Both the position numbers and the translations under genes were made by a program. The notes under the pieces were generated by a model, which was given only the letters and a program-made list of their open reading frames with translations, searched no databases and was not told where the DNA came from. 10,789 nucleotides of DNA from Sulfurimonas sp. (lineage in GTDB: Bacteria; Campylobacterota; Campylobacteria; Campylobacterales; Sulfurimonadaceae), in the NCBI GenBank assembly GCA_015487435.1, contig WFPU01000132.1:1-10789 (forward strand), written 5' to 3'. Shown in pieces: positions 1-6,188 of this stretch. The stretch's first letter is position 1; every line of letters starts with the position of its first letter.

Positions 1-1
1 A

Positions 2-295
2 TTATATACTTATCTGATTGAAAAAAAATATAAGCCTGCTTACGCAAACTATATGATAGGAAATATGAAGTATTATAGAAAAAACTATAGTGAAGCAGTT
101 GCATATTATAAAACAAGCGCAAAACTTTATTCTAAAGCTAGTTATATGCCAGAATTGATGTATAAATCAGCAATGTCAATGAAGCACTTAGGGGACTTTA
201 AAAATTCAATAATATTTTTTAAATCAATAATAAAAAAATATTCAAATTCAGAGTATTCACAAAAAGCAAAAAAGCAATTAGACTTAATTAACTAA
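2..295 (+). CDS. cpoB: C-terminal part of a CpoB/YbgF-like TPR protein (5' end outside window)
   Basis: The reading frame is open from the left edge and stops with TAA at 293-295. The ATG at 53 is therefore probably internal, and about 97 C-terminal residues are visible. They form tetratricopeptide-type helix pairs: GNMKYYRKNYSEAVAYYK, then MYKSAMSMKHLGDFKNSI, then a closing helix ending QLDLIN. This spacing is typical of the YbgF/CpoB C-terminus, a periplasmic protein that works with Tol-Pal to link outer-membrane constriction to peptidoglycan synthesis at division. Calling it CpoB rather than a generic TPR protein rests on the repeat pattern plus its place directly before slyD, where Campylobacterota commonly have the end of the tol-pal cluster. 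The signal peptide and N-terminal coiled coil cannot be checked. The 76-base gap that follows is AT-rich, with no clear terminator and only the slyD ribosome site. Confidence 0.65.
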   Translation, partial: LYTYLIEKKYKPAYANYMIGNMKYYRKNYSEAVAYYKTSAKLYSKASYMPELMYKSAMSMKHLGDFKNSIIFFKSIIKKYSNSEYSQKAKKQLDLIN

Positions 296-371
296 TTCTA
301 TAAGAAAATTTCAGCACGAATAAATAAAAAAATGGTAGAATTCAAAAATTAAAATATAAAGGTTTAAGATT

Positions 372-890
372 ATGGCAATAACAGCTAATAAAATAGTATC
401 ATTAGAATACGAAGTAAAAGATGGTGATAAGGTAGTAGATAGTAATATTGGTGGTGCTCCATTAGTATTTATGTTTGGTAAAGAACAAATTATTCCAGGT
501 TTAGAATCAGGAATCTCTGGTATGAATATTGGTGATAAAGGTGATATCCTTGTTAATGCTGATGATGCATATGGTCCAGTTAATGAAGAAGCACTACAAG
601 AAGTTCCAAAAGATCAATTTACAGGAATTGATTTAGAAGTTGGTTTAACTTTATATGGTCAAGATGAGCAAGGTGGAACTGTACAAGTTAGTGTTAAAGA
701 GATTAAAGAAGAGACTGTTATCCTTGACTTTAATCATCCTCTAGCTGGAAAAAATTTAATGTTCAGTGTAACTATTAATAATATTAGAGATGCTTCTGCT
801 GAAGAACTTGCTACTGGTATTCCTCAAGAGAATAAAAAAGATGATGATTGTTGTGGTACTGAAGGTGGCACTGGTTGTGGATGCAACTAA
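372..890 (+). CDS. slyD: SlyD-type FKBP peptidyl-prolyl isomerase with Cys-rich metal-binding tail
   Basis: Peptidyl-prolyl cis-trans isomerase and chaperone of the SlyD branch of FKBPs, cytosolic, 172 residues. The FKBP half shows PLVFMFGKEQIIPGLE (about 30-45) and AYGP (66-69). A SlyD insert-in-flap domain follows (about 72-128), and the chain returns to the FKBP fold with the family signature NHPLAGKNLMF (121-131). The tail (about 155-172) holds three Asp and four Cys (160, 161, 169, 171) in a Gly-rich context and has no His run. E. coli SlyD instead has a long His/Cys tail that binds nickel and serves hydrogenase maturation. Metal binding here is inferred. The start is supported by AAAGG nine bases upstream. 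The last 14 bases overlap the next gene, suggesting translational coupling. Confidence 0.95.
   Translation: MAITANKIVSLEYEVKDGDKVVDSNIGGAPLVFMFGKEQIIPGLESGISGMNIGDKGDILVNADDAYGPVNEEALQEVPKDQFTGIDLEVGLTLYGQDEQGGTVQVSVKEIKEETVILDFNHPLAGKNLMFSVTINNIRDASAEELATGIPQENKKDDDCCGTEGGTGCGCN
861..868 (+). promoter_or_regulatory. Shine-Dalgarno site inside slyD that sets the GTG start of the Fis-like gene
   Basis: GAAGGTGG lies within the slyD tail, eight bases upstream of a GTG at 877 in the downstream frame. It is the only strong ribosome site near the possible starts. Earlier ATG codons in that frame (790 and 838-844) lie deep inside slyD, lack such a site, and would add a hydrophobic leader that is only the shadow of slyD coding sequence. 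This favours GTG 877. Confidence 0.65.
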
Positions 891-1629
891 TTTTGTAACA
901 GCTTGTGCATCTTCTGCACAGGCATACAAAACAGCAACATTATTAAAAACACTAAATGTAAATGCAATTATTGGTGGTGAGATAGGTGTTGGTAAAAAAA
1001 CTCTTGCAAAATATATATTAAATGATGCACCACTTATTGATGGATCAAATTATGATGAAATTTTAACTACACTTAGAAAGTCTAAAGAGATTATAATTGT
1101 CAATTTTGAAAATATACCTAATATAAAAAAAGTTTTAGATCTTGTAAAAGAAAACTCTGTGCGTTTAATAGCTACAGCAAAAAGCTCTTTTTATAATGAG
1201 TATATAGATGATATATTCAGCGTAAAATTTGATATTCCACCATTATCACAAAGACCTGAAGATGTTGAAGAATTAAAAAAAATATATATGGATGAAGCTT
1301 CAAAACTTTTTAATACAAGTGCTTCACTAGGTATTAAGAATTTCAAACCAGATTTAAGTCAAAATTCAAACTCTTTAAAAAGACAAATTATGATAAGTTC
1401 ATTGCTTCAAGATATTAATGATGTTGAGCTTATTGATATTTTGGAAAATTATATTGTAGATAAATTAGGATCAAACAGTGACTATAGAAACTTACTTTAC
1501 CTTTATGAAGTTCCACTTATTCGAGCTGGTTTAAGTAGATACAAATCACAGTTACAACTAGCAGACAAACTTGGATTAAATAGAAATACACTTAGAAAAA
1601 AAATAGCTGATAATGATCGGTATTTATAG
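877..1629 (+). CDS. Small Fis/NtrC-like regulator with reduced AAA+ domain
   Basis: Probable DNA-binding regulator, 250 residues from GTG 877. The N-terminal part resembles a sigma-54 activator ATPase: a P-loop GEIGVGKKTLAKYIL (34-48), a weak Walker B-like strand EIIIVNFENI (71-80), a sensor-like strand RLIATA (96-101), and PPLSQRPEDVEEL (121-133), matching the PLRERxEDI segment of NtrC proteins. The C-terminus (about 208-248) is a good Fis-type helix-turn-helix with LGLNRNTLRKKI (232-243). The GAFTGA loop that contacts sigma-54 is absent: only about 25 residues separate the P-loop from the Walker B strand, and the Walker B acidic pair is degraded. It therefore probably does not activate sigma-54 RNA polymerase in the usual way. 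There is no receiver domain. It starts inside slyD and ends 30 bases before fabD. Targets are unknown. Confidence 0.75.
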   Translation: MDATNFVTACASSAQAYKTATLLKTLNVNAIIGGEIGVGKKTLAKYILNDAPLIDGSNYDEILTTLRKSKEIIIVNFENIPNIKKVLDLVKENSVRLIATAKSSFYNEYIDDIFSVKFDIPPLSQRPEDVEELKKIYMDEASKLFNTSASLGIKNFKPDLSQNSNSLKRQIMISSLLQDINDVELIDILENYIVDKLGSNSDYRNLLYLYEVPLIRAGLSRYKSQLQLADKLGLNRNTLRKKIADNDRYL

Positions 1630-1659
1630 ATAAAATTATCATCATAATAAAGGGAAAAA

Positions 1660-2598
1660 ATGAAAAAAATAGCAATGATCTTTTCAGGTCAAGGAAGTCA
1701 AACAATTGGAATGGGAAAAGATTTCTATGAAACTAGTGAAGTGGCTCGCGAGATGTTTTTTAAAGCTGGAAAAAGAATTGGTGTTGATTTCAAAGAGTTA
1801 ATATTTGTAGAAAATGATAAATTAGGACAAACAGCATATACTCAACCTGCTATTTTACTTGTTCAAATGGTTGCATATAGATTATTTAAAGATGCGTGTC
1901 CAAATATTAAAGCTGAACTATTTTTAGGTCATTCTCTTGGTGAATTTTCAGCTTTGTGCGCGAGTGGCGCTATTGATTATATTGATGCAGTTGAGTTGGT
2001 TCATAAGCGTGGTACATTAATGCAAAATGCTTGTGAGTCTATTGAAGCTGGTATGATGGTTATAGTTGGTCTTGATGATGAGAGTGTAGAGAAAATTTGT
2101 GCAGATGCTCAGAGTGCTGGGAAAAAAGTATGGCCAGCTAATTATAACCAAGATGGGCAATTAGTTGTTGCAGGTATGAAATCTGATTTAATATCTTTAG
2201 AGCAAACCTTTAAAGATGCTGGAGCAAAAAGAGCATTATTGCTTAATATGTCAGTTGCTTCTCATTGTAAGTTATTAGCCTCTGCACAACAACCTTTAGC
2301 AGATTTGTTGTCTGATATGGTTAATGATAATTTTGAAGCCCCTATAGTATCTAATGTGACAACTTCTAGGTACAATACAAAGGATGAAGCAGTCTCTTTA
2401 TTAAAAGATCAATTAGTTAAGCCTGTAAAATATAAACAATCAATTTTAGCAATAGCTAAAGATGTAGATATAGCAATAGAGTTTGGTAATGGTGTAGTGC
2501 TTAAAGGACTTAATCGTAGAATTGCTAAAGAGCTTAAAACATTAAATGTATCAGATAATGAATCTTTGGCAAAAGTTACAGAGGAAGTTTGTAGCTAA
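1660..2598 (+). CDS. fabD: Malonyl-CoA:ACP transacylase FabD
   Basis: Transfers malonyl from CoA to acyl carrier protein, supplying extender units for type II fatty-acid synthesis in the cytosol. It has 312 residues, the usual FabD length. Visible landmarks are FSGQGSQ (8-14, oxyanion region), the nucleophile elbow GHSLGEFSA (90-98) with Ser92, RGTLMQ with Arg117 for the malonyl carboxylate, and SVASHCKLL (198-206) with His202 as the likely catalytic base. The NYNxxGQ segment appears as NYNQDGQLVVAG, a mild variant. The start has AAAGGG seven bases before the ATG. The gap from the regulator upstream is 30 bases and has no clear terminator, so co-transcription with slyD is likely. The next gene begins one base after the stop. 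Confidence 0.97.
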   Translation: MKKIAMIFSGQGSQTIGMGKDFYETSEVAREMFFKAGKRIGVDFKELIFVENDKLGQTAYTQPAILLVQMVAYRLFKDACPNIKAELFLGHSLGEFSALCASGAIDYIDAVELVHKRGTLMQNACESIEAGMMVIVGLDDESVEKICADAQSAGKKVWPANYNQDGQLVVAGMKSDLISLEQTFKDAGAKRALLLNMSVASHCKLLASAQQPLADLLSDMVNDNFEAPIVSNVTTSRYNTKDEAVSLLKDQLVKPVKYKQSILAIAKDVDIAIEFGNGVVLKGLNRRIAKELKTLNVSDNESLAKVTEEVCS

Positions 2599-2599
2599 A

Positions 2600-3316
2600 A
2601 TGAAAGTTACATTAGTTCAAAATTCTCCTAAATTAAATCGATCAAATCTCGAAGATACTATTGGTATTATTAATCAAATAAAAAACAAAACTGATTTAAT
2701 AGTATTTCCAGAGTTATCGTTAAATGGTTACATGCTTCAAGATAAACTTTATGAGGATGCTTGGAAATTAGATGATCTAGGTGAACTTAAAAAACTTAGT
2801 AATGATGTAGATATTGTAGTTGGTGGTGCAGTTTATGATTCTGTAGTGTTTAGAAATTCAGCTTTGTATTTTTCTAATGGTAGTTTATTAAGTCAACACA
2901 ATAAAATCCATTTGCCTAATTATGGAATGTTTGAAGAGGCACGCTACTTTGAAGCTGGAGATATATTTAAGAGTTTTAAAACAAAATTTGGTAAAACATC
3001 AATGTTAGTATGTGAAGATTTGTGGCATACAACAGTCCATGAAGACTTAATTAAAGAAAATCCTGATTATATTATAGCTCTTGTTGCTTCACCTGCTCGT
3101 GGATTTAGCGATGATGGTTTAGAGATTCAAAAACAATGGTTAAATATCATTAAAACTGTATCAAAAGAGTGTAAAGCAAAACTTATTTTTGTAAATCGTG
3201 TAGGTTTTGAAGATGGACTTGGTTTTTGGGGTGGAAGCTGTATTTTAGATGAAGATGCTAATATTATTTGTCAATTACCACTATTTGAAAAAATATTTAA
3301 AACATTTGAAATTTAA
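2600..3316 (+). CDS. Stand-alone nitrilase-superfamily amidohydrolase, NadE-glutaminase-like
   Basis: Carbon-nitrogen hydrolase of the nitrilase superfamily, 238 residues. The Glu-Lys-Cys triad is complete: Glu38 in VFPELSLNGY, Lys102 in NKIHLPNYGMFEEARYF, and Cys138 in LVCEDLWH. The HLPNYGxFxExRYF and CEDxW wording is closest to the N-terminal glutaminase domain of glutamine-dependent NAD synthetase, but no synthetase domain follows. The substrate is unknown; amide hydrolysis or ammonia release is inferred. The start ATG 2600 is chosen because GAGGAAG lies 12 bases upstream and the fabD stop is one base before (TAAAATG). An earlier in-frame ATG at 2546 lies within fabD and would only add shadow sequence. 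The tight junction implies coupled translation with fabD. The chain is slightly short for the superfamily (often 260-300), with a brief C-terminus. Confidence 0.88.
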   Translation: MKVTLVQNSPKLNRSNLEDTIGIINQIKNKTDLIVFPELSLNGYMLQDKLYEDAWKLDDLGELKKLSNDVDIVVGGAVYDSVVFRNSALYFSNGSLLSQHNKIHLPNYGMFEEARYFEAGDIFKSFKTKFGKTSMLVCEDLWHTTVHEDLIKENPDYIIALVASPARGFSDDGLEIQKQWLNIIKTVSKECKAKLIFVNRVGFEDGLGFWGGSCILDEDANIICQLPLFEKIFKTFEI

Positions 3317-3420
3317 TAAATACAGAAAGTAAAATTAAAATAATAAAATTTCTCGTCGATAGACGTAGCTTTAGTGAAATGAATTTTTGCAGAATTCACT
3401 TCTGAAAAAAGGAAACAAAT
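3317..3420 (+). promoter_or_regulatory. mtnN leader with alternative small hairpins
   Basis: A 104-base gap. The first part (3321-3350) is very AT-rich and could hold a promoter, though no clear -35/-10 pair stands out. Then comes CGTC-GATA-GACG (3354-3365), a perfect 4-bp hairpin. Two further pairings compete for the same bases: AGTGAA (3373-3378) with TTCACT (3395-3400), or CAGAA (3390-3394) with TTCTG (3400-3404). The mtnN ribosome site AAAGGA (3408-3413) follows directly. The structures are visible; a regulatory role is inference. The stems are short and could be chance. Confidence 0.35.
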
Positions 3421-4122
3421 ATGACAAAGATAGCAATTATGGGTGCAATGCCAGAAGAGATAGCGCCAATATTAGAAAAGTTAGACAATTATAAAACGAT
3501 AAAATATGCAGATAATGAATATTATGAAGCTACCTATAATGGAGTAGAAATTGTTGTAGCTTATTCTAAAATTGGAAAAGTATTTTCAACTTTAACTGCA
3601 ACTACAATGATTCAACATTTTGGGTGTGATATATTACTTTTTAGTGGTGTAGCCGGTGGAATTAATCCAAATTTAAAGATTGGAGACTTAATAGTAGCAT
3701 CAAAATTATCTCAACATGATTTAGATATTACTGCATTTGGACACCCAATGGGTTTTGTTCCTGGTGGGAGTGTATTTGTTGAAGCAGACAAAGATTTAAT
3801 TGAATTGTCTAAAGAGGTTGCTAAAGAGCTAGGAAAAACTGTGCAAGAGGGTATTATAGCTACTGGAGATCAGTTTATACATGATGAAAAAATCAAAGAT
3901 AAAATAGTTAAACACTTTAATGCTGATGCTTTAGAGATGGAGGGTGCCTCGGTTGCTGTTGTTTGTAATTCTTTAGATATTCCATTTTTTATACTTCGCG
4001 CTATTAGTGATACAGCAGATACAGATGCTAGTTTTTCGTTTGATAAATTTATGGAATCAAGTGCGATAATATCAGCTGAATTTATTATGAAAATGGTAGA
4101 ACACATTGTTGACGAAAAATAA
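3421..4122 (+). CDS. mtnN: 5'-methylthioadenosine/S-adenosylhomocysteine nucleosidase (MTAN/Pfs)
   Basis: Cleaves adenine from methylthioadenosine and S-adenosylhomocysteine, feeding methionine salvage, the activated methyl cycle and, with LuxS, AI-2 formation. It has 233 residues, the normal length. The start motif MGAMPEEI (7-14) contains Glu12. VAGGINPNLKIGD (77-89) is the nucleoside phosphorylase-fold glycine region. LEMEGASVA (171-179) contains Glu174, and AISDTAD (194-200) contains Asp197. These match the E. coli catalytic positions Glu12, Glu174 and Asp197. In Helicobacter and Campylobacter this enzyme also hydrolyses 6-amino-6-deoxyfutalosine in menaquinone synthesis, so the same second role is likely here, though that is inferred from lineage. 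The start has AAAGGA seven bases upstream. Confidence 0.97.
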   Translation: MTKIAIMGAMPEEIAPILEKLDNYKTIKYADNEYYEATYNGVEIVVAYSKIGKVFSTLTATTMIQHFGCDILLFSGVAGGINPNLKIGDLIVASKLSQHDLDITAFGHPMGFVPGGSVFVEADKDLIELSKEVAKELGKTVQEGIIATGDQFIHDEKIKDKIVKHFNADALEMEGASVAVVCNSLDIPFFILRAISDTADTDASFSFDKFMESSAIISAEFIMKMVEHIVDEK

Positions 4123-4175
4123 ACAAAGTCCATTTTATTACGCTAACGCTAAGTTCACTTCAGCAGTGGGCTCAC

Positions 4176-4191
4176 GCACAATTTTTTGTGC
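4176..4191 (+). terminator. GCACAA-TTTT-TTGTGC hairpin between mtnN and ttcA
   Basis: A perfect 6-bp stem with a four-base loop, 53 bases after the mtnN stop and 16 bases before the ttcA start. A weaker stem, TTCACT/AGTGGG with two G-T pairs (4154-4170), lies just upstream. Only TTATT follows, so the U-tract is poor. It may be a weak terminator or attenuator, or simply leader structure close to the ttcA ribosome site. Confidence 0.4.
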
Positions 4192-4207
4192 TTATTAAGA
4201 AGTAAAG

Positions 4208-4969
4208 ATGAAAAAAATATGTCCATCTAAAAAAATAATGTCAAAACTTGGTAAAACAAATGCTGAGTTCGAGCTCATTAAAGAGGGTGATAAAATTCTT
4301 GTTGCTCTGAGTGGAGGTAAAGATTCTCTTACTATGATTCATGCTTTAAAAGAGCAACAGCGACGTGCTCCTTTTTCATTTGAGTTTATAGCAGTGACTA
4401 TCTCTTATGGAATGGGTGAAAATTATGAACCATTGCATGAACATTGTGAGGAACATTGTATTGAACATATTATTATTGATACAAATTCTTTTGAATTAGC
4501 GAATGAAAAAATAAGAAAAAATTCATCATTTTGTAGTTTCTTTTCTCGTTTAAGAAGGGGACATTTATATACAACGGCCCTTGATAATGGATGCAATAAA
4601 GTAGCTCTTGGTCATCATATGGATGATGCATGCGAAAGTTTTTTTATGAATTTTATTTATAATGGTCAGATGAGAAGTTTAGCTCCAAAATATAAAGCTG
4701 AAAATGGACTTACTGTTATTCGTCCACTTATTCAAATGCGTGAGCGCCAACTTCAATCCTTTGTTGATGAAAATAATATTGCAGCTATTGGTAATGAGAT
4801 GTGTCCTGGATTGCGTTTTGATATTAAAAGACCACATGCTCGCGCAAATATGAAAGTGATGTTAGCAAAAATGGAAAAAGAGTTTCCACAACTCTTTACC
4901 TCATTAAATGCTGCATTTAAAAATATCTCAGTTGGTAGTTTTTTTGATAAAGAAAAATTCAGTCTTTAA
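4208..4969 (+). CDS. ttcA: TtcA-family tRNA 2-thiocytidine synthetase, variant iron-sulfur site
   Basis: PP-loop ATPase of the TtcA/TtuA family, expected to thiolate cytidine 32 of certain tRNAs; 253 residues. Visible are the ATP-binding SGGKDS (35-40), CSFFSRLRRGHLY (109-121), GHHMDDACESFF (135-146), IRPLI (171-175) and MCPGLRFDIKRP (198-209). In E. coli TtcA three cysteines hold a [4Fe-4S] cluster: the CxxC before SRLRRG and one later Cys. Here the first (Cys109) and third (Cys199) are kept, but the second position is Phe112. Other Cys residues are at 80 and 84 (HEHCEEHC), 129 and 142. The start is tentative: AGTAAAG upstream of ATG 4208 is a weak ribosome site, but the PP-loop lies at the usual distance. 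The 3' end overlaps the opposing gene by 11 bases. The family call is firm; the exact tRNA target is inferred. Confidence 0.9.
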   Translation: MKKICPSKKIMSKLGKTNAEFELIKEGDKILVALSGGKDSLTMIHALKEQQRRAPFSFEFIAVTISYGMGENYEPLHEHCEEHCIEHIIIDTNSFELANEKIRKNSSFCSFFSRLRRGHLYTTALDNGCNKVALGHHMDDACESFFMNFIYNGQMRSLAPKYKAENGLTVIRPLIQMRERQLQSFVDENNIAAIGNEMCPGLRFDIKRPHARANMKVMLAKMEKEFPQLFTSLNAAFKNISVGSFFDKEKFSL

Positions 4970-5402
4970 GAGTATCTGCTTTTAAGGTATCTAAAAATTC
5001 TAATATATTTTCTTGGTAAGAGGAGATATTTTTGTCTTTGGAGACACTCAATAAACTTCTTAAACAATTTGTATCTATTTTTTTAGCATATCTAGGTACC
5101 ACTTTAAGCTCATTTTGAATATGCAAAACTAACATATCTACATCTAAGCCATTGTTGTCTTTTACTTTTTTTACAAGTTCTTGAACTGTTAGTATGAGTA
5201 AATTTGCTCTATCTTTATCACCTTTATAAATATCTACTGCTATTTTTTCAATAAGTTCATAATAATCATCTTGATTTTCAATATCTACACTAATTAAAAG
5301 TGCTAAAATTTTTGCACGAAACTCTAATGAGCCATGATGATGAACAAAAAGTTCACGAAATGCACTAAAAAAACGATGTTTAAAATTAGAGCTAAATAAC
5401 AT
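4959..5402 (-). CDS. Uncharacterised small helical protein, possibly TerB-like
   Basis: A 147-residue soluble protein; I cannot assign a function. It is predicted mostly helical, with no signal peptide, membrane segment or cysteine motif. Features include a basic N-terminus (NFKHRFFSAFRELF), HHHGSLEFRAKILALLISVD, and a series of amphipathic helices up to an acidic tail. The FRAKILALLISVD segment followed by a DxxRAxL helix is faintly like TerB/DUF533-type bundles, but I would not rely on that. Start: ATG at 5402, preceded by AAAAGGA with a five-base gap. The in-frame TTG one codon earlier sits too close to that site. The end overlaps the ttcA end by 11 bases, tail to tail. It is transcribed divergently from yebC. 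Confidence 0.75.
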   Translation of the reverse strand: MLFSSNFKHRFFSAFRELFVHHHGSLEFRAKILALLISVDIENQDDYYELIEKIAVDIYKGDKDRANLLILTVQELVKKVKDNNGLDVDMLVLHIQNELKVVPRYAKKIDTNCLRSLLSVSKDKNISSYQENILEFLDTLKADTLKD

Positions 5403-5463
5403 CAATATCCTTTTATAATAATGATGCTATTATACATTTTTTAAAGTAATAAAGGGAATAGAT
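5403..5463. promoter_or_regulatory. Divergent promoter region between the 147-residue gene and yebC
   Basis: Sixty-one AT-rich bases separate two starts that face away from each other. On the - strand, TATAAT (5434-5429), preceded by TG, is a good -10 box that would start RNA about 20 bases before ATG 5402. On the + strand, TATTAT (5428-5433) overlaps it and would serve yebC, with the start about 24 bases before ATG 5464. No convincing -35 is seen, as is usual for Campylobacterota sigma-70 promoters. Ribosome sites are AAAAGGA (-, 5414-5408) and AAAGGG (+, 5451-5456). Because the two -10 boxes overlap, the promoters may exclude each other. Confidence 0.5.
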
Positions 5464-6174
5464 ATGGGTAGAGCGTTTGAGTATAGAAAAGCATCAAAAT
5501 TAAAAAGATGGGGAGCTATGTCAAAATTGTTTCCAAAACTTGGCAAGATAATTACTATGGCAGCAAAAGAGGGAAGTAGTGATCCAGATATGAACTCTAA
5601 GCTTCGCACAGCTATCATAAATGCCAAGGCTGAGAATATGCCTAAAGATAATATTGATGCTGCTATTAAAAGAGCAAGTGCTAAAGATACTGCTAGTATG
5701 TTAGAAGTAAACTTTGAGGGTAAAGCTCCACATGGTGTACAAATATTTATTGAAACAATGACTGATAACAATACAAGAACAGTTGCAAATGTAAAAAATA
5801 TACTTGTAAAAAATGGTGCAGAGATGTTAACAAAAGGATCTTTAGAGTTTATGTTTGATAGAAAAGCACTAATAGAGTTTACTCTAAAAGATGATATGGA
5901 TATAGAAGAGCTAGAATTAGAGTTAATTGATGCTGGTTTAGAAGAGATAGATGTTGATGATGGTGTAGTGTTAGTTACTGGTAACTATAAAAGCTTTGGT
6001 GCACTCAATGATGCACTAGAGGCTATGGGCATAGAGATAACTAAGGCTAATTTAGAGCGAATAGCTAATAATCCGATAACAATAACTGAGAAACAACAAG
6101 CAGATATAGATAAAATATTAGAAAAGCTTGAAGATGATGAAGATGTTCAAAAAGTATTTACAAATCTTTCTTAA
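5464..6174 (+). CDS. yebC: YebC/PmpR (TACO1) family protein
   Basis: Conserved cytosolic protein of the YebC/TACO1 family, 236 residues, full length. The N-terminus has the signature MGRAFEYRKASKLKRWGAMS (1-20). The second signature ENMPKDNIDAAIKRA is at 57-71, and TDNNTRTVANVKNILVKNGA (100-119) marks the middle domain. Members were first described as transcription regulators (PmpR). More recent work connects YebC and TACO1 to the ribosome, easing translation of proline-rich stretches. Which role applies here cannot be read from the sequence. The start is supported by AAAGGG seven bases upstream and the invariant MGRxFExRK beginning. yigZ follows 14 bases after the stop on the same strand, so the two likely share a transcript. 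Confidence 0.95.
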   Translation: MGRAFEYRKASKLKRWGAMSKLFPKLGKIITMAAKEGSSDPDMNSKLRTAIINAKAENMPKDNIDAAIKRASAKDTASMLEVNFEGKAPHGVQIFIETMTDNNTRTVANVKNILVKNGAEMLTKGSLEFMFDRKALIEFTLKDDMDIEELELELIDAGLEEIDVDDGVVLVTGNYKSFGALNDALEAMGIEITKANLERIANNPITITEKQQADIDKILEKLEDDEDVQKVFTNLS

Positions 6175-6188
6175 TAAAAATCAATTAG

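Noticed and set aside
1608..1641. TGATAAT/ATTATCA inverted repeat between the Fis-like gene and fabD
   Set aside because: Seven AT-only pairs with a 20-base loop are expected by chance at this base composition, and no U-run follows. I do not call a terminator.
2546..2599. Upstream in-frame ATG that would extend the amidohydrolase by 18 residues
   Set aside because: It lies wholly inside fabD with no ribosome site, and the extension has no resemblance to the family N-terminus. ATG 2600 gives the expected MKVTLVQNSP-type beginning.
3870..4133. Open frame on the - strand across the mtnN 3' half
   Set aside because: It is antisense to well-conserved mtnN codons, including the LEMEGAS motif, and has no family resemblance.
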